Assembly: GCF_008801695.1 (NCBI RefSeq)
Contig: NZ_VZPF01000007.1
Location: forward strand, 1 to 64,000
Length of the DNA: 64,000 nt
Source: Pantoea stewartii subsp. stewartii
GTDB taxonomy: Bacteria > Pseudomonadota > Gammaproteobacteria > Enterobacterales > Enterobacteriaceae
Reading direction: 5' to 3'
In this document: positions 18,243 to 26,497 of the stretch, in pieces
How positions within the stretch are numbered: position 1 is the first letter of the stretch
Layout of the letters: every line of letters starts with the position of its first letter
Position numbers and translations under genes: made by a program
The notes under the pieces: model-generated
Seen by the model: only the letters and a program-made list of their open reading frames with translations
Told to the model about the DNA's origin: nothing
Database searches by the model: none

Positions 18243-18791
18243 TCAGATGTGCTCCATGACCAGCACGGCCAGCGTATCCGGCTCCAGCGCTCGAAAAATA
18301 TGTTCAGTGTCGCCGGGATAGCTGATGTAGTCGCCCGGTGCCAGTTCGACGGGCGAGTCTGTGGGCCCGACCAGCGCGCGTCCCTGAGTCAAGATGAGAT
18401 GCTCAATGGTGTTTGGCGAGTGCGGTTGCGAGCGGCGCTCGCTGCCGGGCTGTATGTGTAGCAGATAGATATCCCGTCGCGCGCCGGGCGGACAGGTTGC
18501 CAGCAGGACGGCTTTATAATCCGCCTGCTCGGCGGCAACGGCAGGGCCTTCACCGCGACGAATAACCTGCAGGCGGTTCGCTTCCGGCTCCATCAGGCGG
18601 GCAAACGGAATATTCAGGGCAACGCAAAGTGACCACAACGTCTCAATGCCAGGATTACCGTTCCCCGCCTCAAGTTGAGAAAGGGTCGACTTTGCTATGC
18701 CAGCCCGACGCGCGACTTCTGCGAGAGTCAGTCCTGCCCGCTGGCGCTCTCTGACTAAACTGCTGGCGATAATATCAATGGGTGTACTCAT
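18243..18791 (-). CDS. XRE-family regulator with cupin domain
   Basis: This 182-residue regulator has an N-terminal helix-turn-helix (residues about 8-62, RAGLTLAEVARRAGIAKSTLSQLEAGNGNPGIETLW) and a C-terminal cupin effector domain. The cupin is visible in HSPNTIEHLILTQGRALVGPTDSPVELAPGDYISYPGDTEHIFRAL. Such proteins usually repress a neighbouring metabolic or export gene and sense a small ligand in the cupin. It diverges from azlCD, and repeated CGTTC half-sites lie in the shared promoter, so azlCD is the probable target. Confidence 0.88.
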   Translation of the reverse strand: MSTPIDIIASSLVRERQRAGLTLAEVARRAGIAKSTLSQLEAGNGNPGIETLWSLCVALNIPFARLMEPEANRLQVIRRGEGPAVAAEQADYKAVLLATCPPGARRDIYLLHIQPGSERRSQPHSPNTIEHLILTQGRALVGPTDSPVELAPGDYISYPGDTEHIFRALEPDTLAVLVMEHI

Positions 18792-18801
18792 CCTGCATCC
18801 T

Positions 18802-18882
18802 GTTCGTTATGGCGAACGTATCGTTCATCTTGTAATGCTGCTGCGGTCCGTTCATTATAATGGGTATATCGTTCGTTATGGG
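18802..18882. promoter_or_regulatory. Operator cluster between XRE-cupin gene and azlC
   Basis: The 11-mer GTTCGTTATGG occurs twice (18802 and 18871). GAACGtatCGTTC forms a 13-bp palindrome at 18814-18826. Another CGTTC lies at 18849. This dense set of CGTTC/GAACG half-sites is a good candidate for binding by the adjacent regulator. Confidence 0.55.
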
Positions 18883-18893
18883 ATTTAATCGTG

Positions 18894-19559
18894 ATGCTGG
18901 ATAAAAAAGGGACGCTGGACAAGGGCGTGATAAAAGCCATTTTCCTTGTCTGTCTTGCCGATGGCATTGTTGGCCTGTCATATGGTTCGCTCGCTCTTGC
19001 AGAAGGTTTTCCGTTTTGGGTGCCGCTGGCGTTATCGACGCTGGTGCTGGCGGGGGCGTCTGAATTCCTGTTTATCGGTATCGTGGCGGGCGGTGGCAGT
19101 CCTCTCACGGCGGCAGCGGCGGGGCTGTTGGTCAATGCGCGTCATCTTCCTTTTGGTATCACTGTCAAGGATTTGGTCGGTCAGGGCAGACGGGGTCTGC
19201 TAGGATGCCACATCATGAATGATGAAAGTGTCGTGTTTGGCATTTCCCAGCCTACGCTGGCGCAACGTCGCCAGGCATTCTGGATATGCGGCATCAGTAT
19301 TGGCGTAATCTGGCCTGTGACCGTAATGGCTGGCGCGGCGATAGGGCAGTTTATTCCGAATGTGTCTGCTATCGGCCTGGATGCGGTCTTTCCCGCGATC
19401 CTGATTGCGCTAATCTTTCCTGCCTTACGCAAAGCGCGCACCCGCATTCCTGCTATGACTGGTGCGTTTTTGTCGCTGGTGGTCACGCCTTTCGTACCTG
19501 CCGGTATGCCCGTATTGTTTTCCTTGCTTGGCCTCTTTACATGGAGATCGCGCAAATGA
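18894..19559 (+). CDS. azlC: AzlC family large subunit of branched-chain amino acid exporter
   Basis: This inner-membrane protein of about 221 residues would work with AzlD to export branched-chain amino acids (E. coli YgaZ/YgaH type). Family pattern: FLVCLADGIVGLSYGSLA near the N-terminus, LVLAGASEFLFIGIVAGGGSPLTAAAAGLLVNARHLPFG in the middle, then hydrophobic helices. The GASEF and NARH motifs are characteristic. A GTG one codon earlier (18891) is an alternative start. It is coupled to azlD by an ATGA overlap and faces the XRE-cupin regulator. Confidence 0.85.
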   Translation: MLDKKGTLDKGVIKAIFLVCLADGIVGLSYGSLALAEGFPFWVPLALSTLVLAGASEFLFIGIVAGGGSPLTAAAAGLLVNARHLPFGITVKDLVGQGRRGLLGCHIMNDESVVFGISQPTLAQRRQAFWICGISIGVIWPVTVMAGAAIGQFIPNVSAIGLDAVFPAILIALIFPALRKARTRIPAMTGAFLSLVVTPFVPAGMPVLFSLLGLFTWRSRK

Positions 19560-19876
19560 ATCACGCCATGATTATTGCAGGTATTGCGTTGCTGGCTGCT
19601 GGCACCTACGCCATCCGTTTCGCGGGTGTTAAACTCGGCAATCGTCTGCCCGTCAGTGAACGAACCCAAAATATGTTATCCGATGCTGCCACTGTACTGC
19701 TGCTTGCGGTTGCGGCAACCACCACGCTGTTTGAAGGCCAGCATTTTGCAGGGATGGCCAGAGTGCTGGGCGTCGGGTTTGCCCTGTTCCTTGCCTGGCG
19801 TAGAGCTCCGCTGATTTTCATTATTCTGGGCGCGGCCTGCATGACGGCGTTGTTGCGCTACATGGGTGTACCCTGA
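19556..19876 (+). CDS. azlD: AzlD family small subunit of amino acid exporter
   Basis: This 106-residue protein has four hydrophobic segments. It matches the AzlD/YgaH family in length and in the TYAIRFAGVKLGNRLPVSERTQNML segment. It is the partner of AzlC and overlaps its stop codon by four bases, so the pair should be made in equal amounts. A GGAG ribosome site sits inside the end of azlC. Substrate is inferred from the family only. Confidence 0.85.
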   Translation: MNHAMIIAGIALLAAGTYAIRFAGVKLGNRLPVSERTQNMLSDAATVLLLAVAATTTLFEGQHFAGMARVLGVGFALFLAWRRAPLIFIILGAACMTALLRYMGVP

Positions 19877-19958
19877 ATGCGCTATTTATCTTGCCGGACC
19901 CGGCGATAAATTGCGTGTCAGCCTTGACGAACAGCGTCGCTTAAAATACAACTAGAAC

Positions 19959-20063
19959 CCGTCAGGGGAGTCTCGCCAGAGAGACTGAGAGGCTAATAGC
20001 GCCATGCGCGGCTTAGCGACCCTTAGAACCTGACCCAGTTGATACTGGCGTAGGAAGACGGGC
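19959..20063 (+). ncRNA. TPP (THI-box) riboswitch
   Basis: The conserved blocks appear in order: CAGGGGAG (19963), CTGAGA (19986), ACCCTTAGAACCTGA (20020) and a GGCGTAGGAAG segment (20047). These are the pyrimidine- and pyrophosphate-sensor arms of the THI element. It precedes thiOSGF, the expected position. TPP binding should lower expression of the operon. Confidence 0.95.
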
Positions 20064-20092
20064 ATCTGCGCATCGCGTAGATGCTTGCCGCA

Positions 20093-20126
20093 GAGCCTGT
20101 TTCTGTCAGGCTTGTGCTTTTTCCCT
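20093..20126 (+). terminator. Riboswitch-controlled terminator in the thi leader
   Basis: AGCCTG/CAGGCT stems (20094-20099 and 20107-20112) are followed by a T-rich run. Another hairpin, GCATCT/AGATGC (20062-20084), lies between it and the aptamer and could take part in switching. This placement fits transcriptional attenuation. Confidence 0.6.
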
Positions 20127-20211
20127 TCTTGTATCGCGGGTCTCTGAGAGCTAACAGAGAGGCCAATGTGACTATCCTTATTCCGTTTTTACCCCATCAG
20201 GATGGCGGACA

Positions 20212-21156
20212 ATGAGCCGCTGGTCAGTGCTGGGCAGCGGTGTATCCGGACTCTGTATCGCGACGTTACTGGCCGAACACGGCGAGAAGGTTGAAGTCAT
20301 TACGCAACCGAATTGTCAGGCGGCGTCCTACTGGGCTGGCGGCATGCTGGCACCCTGGTGTGAGGCAGAAAGTGCGCCTCAGCAGGTCGTTGAATGGGGA
20401 CAGCACGCTGCAGCGTGGTGGGCAGCCCGCGTAAGTGGCGTTGAACAGCAGGGCACACTCGTACTCGCGCCACCGCGTGACAGCGCCGAACTTACCCGGT
20501 TTGCCAGCATGACCCTAGCGCATCAGTGGGTTGCGCCAGGTGACATCGAACCCGCGCTGGAAAACCGCTTCGCCCGGGGATTATTTTTCCCGGCTGAAGC
20601 GCATCTCGATCCGCGTCAGGCAATGCAACAGTTACGTGCACGTCTGGTCAGCGCGGGCGTCAGTATTCACGCTGGCAAGCCCAGCGGACGCATTATTGAT
20701 TGCCGCGGTATTCATGCGCGTGAGGCACAGCCAGCCTTGCGTGCGGTGCGGGGCGAAATGCTAATACTGCAAACGGATGAGATCACGTTTTCCCGACCTT
20801 TACGCCTGCTGCATCCCCGTTTTCCTTGCTATCTGGTTCCCCGGGCGCAGGGGCACTTTATGCTCGGGGCCACCATGGTTGAGAGTCAGGATACCAGCCC
20901 CATCAGCGCGCGCGCCATGATGGAGCTGCTGAGCGCTGCTTACAGCATTCATCCTGCGCTTGCCGAAGCGCGCATTATCGAAAGCGGGACGGGGTTACGT
21001 CCTGCTTATCACGACAACCTCCCCGACGTGCGTTATGAAAACGGTGTCTTTTCCATTAACGGTATGTATCGCCATGGCTTTTTGCTGGCACCGGTTATGG
21101 CCGAAAAGCTCATGCATCAACTTGCAACAGAGAGACTACTATGCGAATCGAACTAA
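20212..21156 (+). CDS. thiO: ThiO, glycine oxidase for thiazole synthesis
   Basis: This 314-residue FAD enzyme of the DAO family would oxidise glycine to iminoglycine (dehydroglycine), the thiazole precursor used by ThiG. The Rossmann motif is visible at the start (SVLGSGVSGLCIATLLAEHGEKV). The family's C-terminal stretch is ESGTGLRPAYHDNLPDV followed by NGMYRHGFLLAP. ThiO replaces the radical enzyme ThiH of E. coli and needs oxygen. It overlaps thiS by 16 bases and lies behind the TPP riboswitch. Confidence 0.93.
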   Translation: MSRWSVLGSGVSGLCIATLLAEHGEKVEVITQPNCQAASYWAGGMLAPWCEAESAPQQVVEWGQHAAAWWAARVSGVEQQGTLVLAPPRDSAELTRFASMTLAHQWVAPGDIEPALENRFARGLFFPAEAHLDPRQAMQQLRARLVSAGVSIHAGKPSGRIIDCRGIHAREAQPALRAVRGEMLILQTDEITFSRPLRLLHPRFPCYLVPRAQGHFMLGATMVESQDTSPISARAMMELLSAAYSIHPALAEARIIESGTGLRPAYHDNLPDVRYENGVFSINGMYRHGFLLAPVMAEKLMHQLATERLLCESN

Positions 21157-21338
21157 ATGGTCGTGCTATCGAGACGAAAGCCGGGACGCTTGCGGAGTTG
21201 TTAGAAGAGCAGGGCATTGACGCTGGCTGTGTGGCCAGTGCCCTCGATGGAACCTTTGTTCCCAGAGAGCGCTATGCCTCACAGTTGCTTGAGGCCAACT
21301 GCCGTCTGGAAGTGCTGTCGCCAATGCAGGGAGGTTGA
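21141..21338 (+). CDS. thiS: ThiS, sulfur-carrier protein
   Basis: This 65-residue ubiquitin-like protein ends in Gly-Gly (...SPMQGG). That terminus is adenylated by ThiF and converted to a thiocarboxylate, the sulfur source for the thiazole ring. Length matches E. coli ThiS (66). It overlaps the end of thiO, and thiG starts two bases after its stop. Confidence 0.95.
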   Translation: MRIELNGRAIETKAGTLAELLEEQGIDAGCVASALDGTFVPRERYASQLLEANCRLEVLSPMQGG

Positions 21339-21340
21339 TC

Positions 21341-22099
21341 ATGTTTTACGACTACAAGGGCGACTCCCGTTTTTTACTGGGTACGGCCGGTTATCCCTCA
21401 CCGGATATTCTTCAGCAGGCTGTTGTGGCCTCCGGTGCGGATATCATCACGGTCAGTCTGCGTCGGGAAGGGAATCAGGGTGGGGCCTTTCGCGATTTAC
21501 TGAATACGCTGAATAAGCGCGTGTTACCCAATACAGCGGGTTGCCATACCGTCAGGGAAGCCGTCACGACGGCGCATATGGCGCGCGAACTGTTTGCCAC
21601 GCCATGGATCAAACTGGAAGTGATCGGGCACGCGGATACCCTGCAACCGGATCCTTTCGCCCTTGTGGAGGCCGCCCGTATTTTATGTGCCGAAGGTTTT
21701 CATGTTTTTCCTTACACCACAGAAGATCTGATTGTGGGCGAAAAACTGCTGGAAGCGGGCTGTCAGGTGCTGATGCCCTGGGGCGCGCCCATTGGCTCGG
21801 GGCAGGGGCTACGCAATATTGACGGTTTACGCACCATGCGTGCCTGGTTTAAAGACGTTCCGCTGATCATTGACGCAGGGATCGGTGCTCCCAGCCAGGC
21901 GGCGCAGGCGATGGAGCTGGGCTTTGATGCCGTGTTGCTGAATACCGCCGTCGCGAAATCCCACGATCCGGTACGCATGGCGGGAGCGTTTGCCAGTGCC
22001 ATTCAGTCAGGACATCAGGCGCGGTTGGCCGGCATGATGGAACGTCGGGATATGGCGGTCGCCTCCACGCCCGTTTTTGGTCTGGCGCAGTTCAGTTAA
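21341..22099 (+). CDS. thiG: ThiG, thiazole synthase
   Basis: This 252-residue TIM-barrel enzyme would join DXP, dehydroglycine and the ThiS thiocarboxylate to make thiazole phosphate. Conserved parts seen: [14 protein letters not shown], the Lys-containing [15 protein letters not shown] (Schiff-base lysine), and [13 protein letters not shown] followed by [28 protein letters not shown]. The ATG at 21341 is preceded by GGAGG at proper spacing. It is the third gene of the riboswitch operon. Confidence 0.95.
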   Translation: MFYDYKGDSRFLLGTAGYPSPDILQQAVVASGADIITVSLRREGNQGGAFRDLLNTLNKRVLPNTAGCHTVREAVTTAHMARELFATPWIKLEVIGHADTLQPDPFALVEAARILCAEGFHVFPYTTEDLIVGEKLLEAGCQVLMPWGAPIGSGQGLRNIDGLRTMRAWFKDVPLIIDAGIGAPSQAAQAMELGFDAVLLNTAVAKSHDPVRMAGAFASAIQSGHQARLAGMMERRDMAVASTPVFGLAQFS

Positions 22100-22108
22100 G
22101 GAGCGAAA

Positions 22109-23071
22109 ATGTCGCGATATCAACGACAGACTATGTTGCCCGAAGTCGGTGATGAGGGGCAGCAGGCGCTGGCTGCAGCCCGCGTTCTGGTCGTGGGCGC
22201 GGGTGGACTCGCGTCAACCCTGTTGCCCCTGCTCGCAGGTGCCGGCGTGGGCTATATTCGGCTGTATGATCATGATGTCGTGACGCTGCATAATTTGCAT
22301 CGCCAGACGTTGTTTACCGTTGCCGACATTGGCGAGCCCAAGGTTTTCTGCGCGCAGCGTGCGCTGGCGCAACGCAATCCTGACATACTCATCGAGCCGC
22401 ATGTTGATGCCCTGCGTGCCAGCATTATCGATACGGCAATGACAGGGATTGATTTGGTCATTGACGCCGCAGACAATTTTGCAGTGACCTATCTGCTCTC
22501 CGACAACTGCTATGCCCGACGAATTCCCCTAGTGAGTGCCTCAGTGCTGGGAAGACAAGGCTATGTTGGCGGATTCTGCGGCGGAGCGCCCAGCTATCGC
22601 GCGCTGTTTCCCCGTTTACCCAAAGCATCAGGCAACTGCAACACTGCGGGGGTTTTAGGCCCGGCGGTCGCCACCTTAGGCGCAATGCAGGCTCAGATGG
22701 CGCTCAGCATACTGCTAACGCTGTCGCCGTCACCGTTAGGGTGCATGATTAACTGTGATTTTGTGTCATGGCAACTGCGTCAGTTCCGCTTTGACGCGGC
22801 ACCGGAACCGGAAAAACCCGGGATTCCGTTTATTGATCCTGCCTTGTTGACGCCAGACGACTGCGTGGTGGAGCTACGTGGGATGGATGAAGCCCCCGTG
22901 AGCGTCAGCACGAATGCTGAGAGGCTACTGCCACAGGATATTGCCTGCTGGCAGCCGCCCGCGGATAAGCGCATTGTTCTGGTCTGCGCCAGCGGCATGC
23001 GTGCCGCTCAGGCCGCGCAGGCACTGGAGGCGCGTGGCTGTGAGCGGCTGGCCATCATCGCCGACCGCTAA
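22109..23071 (+). CDS. thiF: ThiF, ThiS adenylyltransferase with C-terminal rhodanese-like domain
   Basis: This 320-residue E1-like enzyme would adenylate the ThiS C-terminus. Residues 1-245 are the ThiF/MoeB fold: GAGGLASTLLPLLAGAGVGYIRLYDHD for ATP, and the reactive-Cys segment GNCNTAGVLGP. Residues about 250-320 form a rhodanese-like unit with a candidate catalytic Cys293 in VLVCASGMRAAQA. E. coli ThiF is 251 residues and lacks this tail. The CxxC zinc pairs I recall from E. coli ThiF are not seen; its CYRCLWP equivalent reads SYRALFP. The tail may supply sulfur in place of the rhodanese domain of ThiI. It is the last gene of the operon. Confidence 0.9.
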   Translation: MSRYQRQTMLPEVGDEGQQALAAARVLVVGAGGLASTLLPLLAGAGVGYIRLYDHDVVTLHNLHRQTLFTVADIGEPKVFCAQRALAQRNPDILIEPHVDALRASIIDTAMTGIDLVIDAADNFAVTYLLSDNCYARRIPLVSASVLGRQGYVGGFCGGAPSYRALFPRLPKASGNCNTAGVLGPAVATLGAMQAQMALSILLTLSPSPLGCMINCDFVSWQLRQFRFDAAPEPEKPGIPFIDPALLTPDDCVVELRGMDEAPVSVSTNAERLLPQDIACWQPPADKRIVLVCASGMRAAQAAQALEARGCERLAIIADR

Positions 23072-23091
23072 ATCTGACGGAAAAGCAGGCT

Positions 23092-23123
23092 TATCAGGCC
23101 CGGTCTGAACGACGGGCCTGATA
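23092..23123. terminator. 11-bp inverted repeat between thiF and GNAT gene
   Basis: TATCAGGCCCG (23092-23102) and its complement (23113-23123) form a perfect stem with a 10-base loop, overlapping the 3' end of the GNAT gene. It lies between two convergent genes and may terminate one or both, although no long T-run follows. Confidence 0.5.
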
Positions 23124-23558
23124 GATATCGGGTCGGGTAATCGTCCAGGCGTAATCGGGCCGGTTGACGGGCTCGTAACCGAACTTTTTATATAGCCATG
23201 GCGCGGTTGAGGTGAACAGTAGCATCCTGCGAAGTTTATCCACGATGGGATGGGACTGACAGCAGGTAATCAGCCAACCTCCCAGACCTGCGCCCTGATA
23301 CTCTTCCAGCACGTAGACATCACATAAATAGGCAAAGGTGGCGTAATCAGTAACAAAGCGGGCAAATCCGATCTGCTGTTGATGATGAAAAAGGCCAAAA
23401 TTTAAGCTGTTCTCTACCGACAGGGCCACGGTTTCTCCATCAATACCGGCTGCCCATGTTGAGCGGGTGAGATAGCGATGAATCGCCTCAATATCCATCC
23501 TTGCGCGATCTGTCGTGATCAGATAATCGTCTTTATACCATTGCTGAACGGCTACCAT
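23094..23558 (-). CDS. GNAT family N-acetyltransferase
   Basis: This 154-residue acetyltransferase uses acetyl-CoA; its substrate is unknown. The CoA-binding motif A is seen in LEEYQGAGLGGWLITCC (Q/RxxGxG/A), and strand 4 in YATFAYLCDVYV. Two Trp and Tyr-rich segments at the ends are typical of YjcK/Arg-A-like small GNATs. It converges on thiF and is followed (in its direction) by the stem-loop. Specificity cannot be guessed. Confidence 0.85.
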   Translation of the reverse strand: MVAVQQWYKDDYLITTDRARMDIEAIHRYLTRSTWAAGIDGETVALSVENSLNFGLFHHQQQIGFARFVTDYATFAYLCDVYVLEEYQGAGLGGWLITCCQSHPIVDKLRRMLLFTSTAPWLYKKFGYEPVNRPDYAWTITRPDIYQARRSDRA

Positions 23559-23617
23559 CTGTTTCCCTCTGCCTTCCGATATGAATGAAAGTTATGATGA
23601 CCGCGTTGAGCTGACGA

Positions 23618-24220
23618 TCAGGATACCAGGTTGTGTACGGCAATCACTATCAGCAAAAGGCCCCCTGCCATGTTTACATAGCGTTTCAGAACAACGGGAT
23701 TCACGCTTTGCGCTGAAAAAACCAGTAGCTGGCTGATAAGCGTGAGCCAGAGACACATCACTACAATGTGTACGGTGGCCAGGCTCAGGAAGGCAGCCAA
23801 ATCGGTTCTGTCGCCTGTAAACTGGGAAACCACCGTCAGGTAGAACAGGATAGCTTTAGGGTTAATGACGTTGGCCAGCCAGGCGCCTTTTATCGTCACC
23901 GCTCTGTCCATGGCGTTCAGCGTAAAGGTTTTTGTCTTTATCCCGGTGATAAACAGCAGTCCGCCAAGCCACAGTAAATAAACGCCCCCCACTATCTTTA
24001 GCCAGGTGAACAGTGTGGATGACGCCACCAGCGCCGTCGACAGCCCCAGTCCAATCAGCAGCGCGTGCGTGTAAATACCCAGCGCAGTGCCGAACAGTGT
24101 TTTAAACAAGCCTCTGTAGCCTGATGTAAGTGCACTGTTCATCGCCAGAGTGAAACTCGCCCCAGGTGACAGCGCAATCGGCAACAGTGCAGGCAGAAAG
24201 CCAGCGAGATTAATATCCAA
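23618..24220 (-). CDS. LysE family transporter
   Basis: This 200-residue inner-membrane exporter of the LysE/RhtB superfamily (amino acid or homoserine-lactone type efflux) has about six hydrophobic segments. It starts with the family motif LPALLPIALSPGASFTLAMNSALTSGYRGLFKTLFGTALG and has ANVINPKAILFYLTV in the middle, both hallmarks. No partner regulator adjoins it. Amino acid efflux is the family role; the precise substrate is unknown. Confidence 0.88.
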   Translation of the reverse strand: MDINLAGFLPALLPIALSPGASFTLAMNSALTSGYRGLFKTLFGTALGIYTHALLIGLGLSTALVASSTLFTWLKIVGGVYLLWLGGLLFITGIKTKTFTLNAMDRAVTIKGAWLANVINPKAILFYLTVVSQFTGDRTDLAAFLSLATVHIVVMCLWLTLISQLLVFSAQSVNPVVLKRYVNMAGGLLLIVIAVHNLVS

Positions 24221-24272
24221 CGGCTCTCCGTTTACAAGGCTTTTTCGCTGCGTGCACAGAACCGATCATACA

Positions 24273-24647
24273 CTATGACGGATTGTAAAAAGCACACAGC
24301 TTGTTACCGGTGGGATCTCTGAGATAAGCGACACAGCGACCATCGGTTTCTCTGATATGCGGTGGGGATTCAGCCGAGGTTCCGCCGTTTTCGAGACCCT
24401 GCTGATGCCAGCGGAAGACGGCGTCAGATGAGGGCATCGCAAAGCCAATGGTTCCGCCATTGGCAAAGGTGGCGGGTTGACCATTAATGGGCTTAGTGAC
24501 AATAAAACGTTGGTTATTTTTCGAATAAAAAGGGCGGCCTATGGCATCAATTCCCTGCTCTTCACACGCTATTACGGCAAAAATGGCGTCATAGAATTTT
24601 TTAGCCTGTTCAATATCGTCTGTACCAACAACCATATGACTAAACAT
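24273..24647 (-). CDS. VOC/glyoxalase superfamily protein
   Basis: This 124-residue vicinal-oxygen-chelate fold protein starts with FSHMVVGTDDIEQAKKFYDAIF and ends YLRDPTGNKLCAFY, both standard in the glyoxalase/bleomycin-resistance superfamily. The metal-ligand His near the start and the Asp-Pro-Thr-Gly-Asn motif are visible. Function inside this broad group (lyase, dioxygenase or binding protein) cannot be told from sequence. It is monocistronic. Confidence 0.85.
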   Translation of the reverse strand: MFSHMVVGTDDIEQAKKFYDAIFAVIACEEQGIDAIGRPFYSKNNQRFIVTKPINGQPATFANGGTIGFAMPSSDAVFRWHQQGLENGGTSAESPPHIRETDGRCVAYLRDPTGNKLCAFYNPS

Positions 24648-24712
24648 GATTAACTCCTTTTAACATCGGTAAGCATATACTTAACATACCCGCAATGTGT
24701 GCGGAAGAGCTG

Positions 24713-25106
24713 ATGAATGAGCTACCTGTTTTACAGGTTATCAGACGATGCGACAGGGCGATGACTTCCCGTGGTTACGACGCATTGATGCAGCACTATG
24801 CATAGGATGCCTGCCTGATGATAAAGCCGGGAATGACGGTAACGCGCAAAGCCGCCATGCGTCGTGCTTTTAAGGCCATTGTTCAGGATAAGCGTGTGGT
24901 TGAGCAGGGCAGAATGGCGGTCATTGAGGGGGGAAACGGCGCTGGTGATCATGGAAACCGTGCTGCGTTATCCCTGTCAGCAGGAAAACCATGTTGAAAC
25001 GACCCGGCGCGCCACCTATGTGTTTCGCCGGGACCGTGATGGTCAATGGCGCTGCACCGTTGATTCGGCCTGCTGCCCCGGAATGAAAACGCCCGTTCGG
25101 ATGTAA
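24713..25106 (+). pseudogene. SnoaL-like (DUF4440) gene, decayed
   Basis: From the ATG at 24713 one frame reads MNELPVLQVIRRCDRAMTSRGY, then DALMQHYA followed by an in-frame TAG. It continues DACLMIKPGMTVTRKAAMRRAFKAIV up to AVIEG near 24930. There the frame changes and the typical tail ETALVIMETVLRYP...TRRATYVFRRDRDGQWRCTVDS is found. The combined product is a SnoaL-like/DUF4440 fold of about 130 residues. One stop and one frameshift make it a pseudogene. Confidence 0.75.
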
Positions 25107-25124
25107 TACGGGCGCGAACGGGCG
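25090..25124. terminator. Inverted repeat between pseudogene and ASCH gene
   Basis: CGCCCGTTCG at 25090-25099 and its complement at 25115-25124 form a 10-bp stem around a 15-base loop. It sits between two convergent genes. Without a T-run on either strand, its role as a terminator is only plausible. Confidence 0.4.
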
Positions 25125-25129
25125 GTTTG

Positions 25130-25543
25130 TCAGATGACTTCCACCAGCTGGAAGGTTTCAAAGATCAGCTCCATTTCGGGACTGAATCCGCCGTTGCGCT
25201 GGAAGAAGCGTTGATGTTCACGCTGCCAGTATTCAAGACTCAGGTCGCCTTCTCCTTCCATCATGGCCATTTCCGGCGTGACGCGATCAAAGCGCGTCAG
25301 AAAAAGCCCGGTCGTTCTGACGACGCACAGCGGTTTTTTCTCGCCATCTAAAATAATGTTGTAACCGCCAGGCAGCGGCCTGACGTCGTCATCGTACCAG
25401 CCCTGCAACGAGCTGCAGGTGGCAATTTTCTTCCCGGTCAGGACCAGGGTCGCCAGTTCATTCGCCAGCTCAGGTGAATCGCCAAATGACCACGACAGTG
25501 CGCCAGGATATTTAGCCTTTATTTGTTCCACATTCATTGTCAT
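25130..25543 (-). CDS. ASCH domain protein
   Basis: This 137-residue ASCH-domain protein (a beta-barrel fold related to PUA, thought to bind RNA) matches the family in the segments AKYPGALSWSFGDSPELANELATLVLTGKKIATCSSL and TGLFLTRFDRVTPEMAMMEGEGDLSLEYWQREHQRFF. The GKKIATCSS motif near residue 35 and the RVTPEMAMMEGEGD segment are conserved in bacterial ASCH proteins. E. coli YqfB is a shorter relative. It converges on the SnoaL-like pseudogene. Its cellular role is unknown. Confidence 0.85.
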   Translation of the reverse strand: MTMNVEQIKAKYPGALSWSFGDSPELANELATLVLTGKKIATCSSLQGWYDDDVRPLPGGYNIILDGEKKPLCVVRTTGLFLTRFDRVTPEMAMMEGEGDLSLEYWQREHQRFFQRNGGFSPEMELIFETFQLVEVI

Positions 25544-25602
25544 GGGAATATTACGTCCGTTTATGGGTTATCCACTCAGTTTGTGTGCATCGCAGGGGAA
25601 TA

Positions 25603-26154
25603 TCAGGCCAAAAGGCGTTCTGCCCACTGTTCAACCGAATCGCCGCTGCCGATATCGGGCTGGACCAGACCATAAATCATGAAGGTTGGCGAAACATGAA
25701 TCCCGTTCTGACGGGCATACTTACAGTGCCATTTCACCAGATTTTGTAAGTCAGGGCGATCGAAAGCCGCATAAGCATCAATGCCGCTGTAATCCCTGAG
25801 CCGTGCCAGGAGTTGGTTAGGCGTGGTGTCCATGTTAGGACCACGGCAGTGGTCAGTGAACTCAAACGCTTCGCGGTGATCGGCCACCGCCTGGAGGACG
25901 GCTTTAGTCGCCGCTTTACCTTGTACTGAGGCGGCAAGAATATAGCGCACAATAACCCCGGAATACATATGCCAGGGCTGGGACTGAAGATGGACTTTAA
26001 GCGTCATCTTATCTTCTCCGACCAGGCTCAGGAGCGCATCCAGCTTATTGAAAGCCCGAACGGAGAAAGGGCAGGTGGGCTCGATAAAAACTTCAAAAAG
26101 ATGAGGCCCATGACCCCAGGTAAGCGGTTCTGCCCGTAGTGTTTCATTGTTCAT
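25603..26154 (-). CDS. Thioredoxin-fold (DsbA-like) protein
   Basis: The product is 183 residues with a DsbA/FrnE-type thioredoxin fold. Position 22-28 reads FIEPTCPFS, a CxxS active-site variant with one cysteine, so disulfide exchange by a CxxC pair is not possible. A helical insertion (residues about 70-140) and the cis-Pro region NGIHVSPTFMIYGLV complete the fold. No signal peptide is present, so it is cytosolic. It may be a glutathione- or thiol-dependent isomerase-like protein; the family is broad. Confidence 0.75.
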   Translation of the reverse strand: MNNETLRAEPLTWGHGPHLFEVFIEPTCPFSVRAFNKLDALLSLVGEDKMTLKVHLQSQPWHMYSGVIVRYILAASVQGKAATKAVLQAVADHREAFEFTDHCRGPNMDTTPNQLLARLRDYSGIDAYAAFDRPDLQNLVKWHCKYARQNGIHVSPTFMIYGLVQPDIGSGDSVEQWAERLLA

Positions 26155-26497
26155 AGCGGCTCCTGTTGTAAAGCATGAAAGTTGGCTTCAATGACTGTGA
26201 CAAACTTAGCCAGGTTCTGCCAGTGCAGACCTTATTTTAAACCGATAAGGATTAATCTCATTTCTCCCACATCAAACCAAACCAAACTAGAATTAGCTAT
26301 CCGGCGGTTTCGCTTTAAAGGCCAGCACTATCAGATTTCATCAATGTTAAATCATGATATTAAACATTATTTTTAACGTTAAGGCACAAAGCGGCAAACT
26401 GAAGCGAAATAAAAGCCGCTAAGGTAACGCGCTTTATTCCCTGATATTGGGGTTCAGTCGCGTCATTTATGCTTGGTTCAGGTCTGAGGAACACTGC

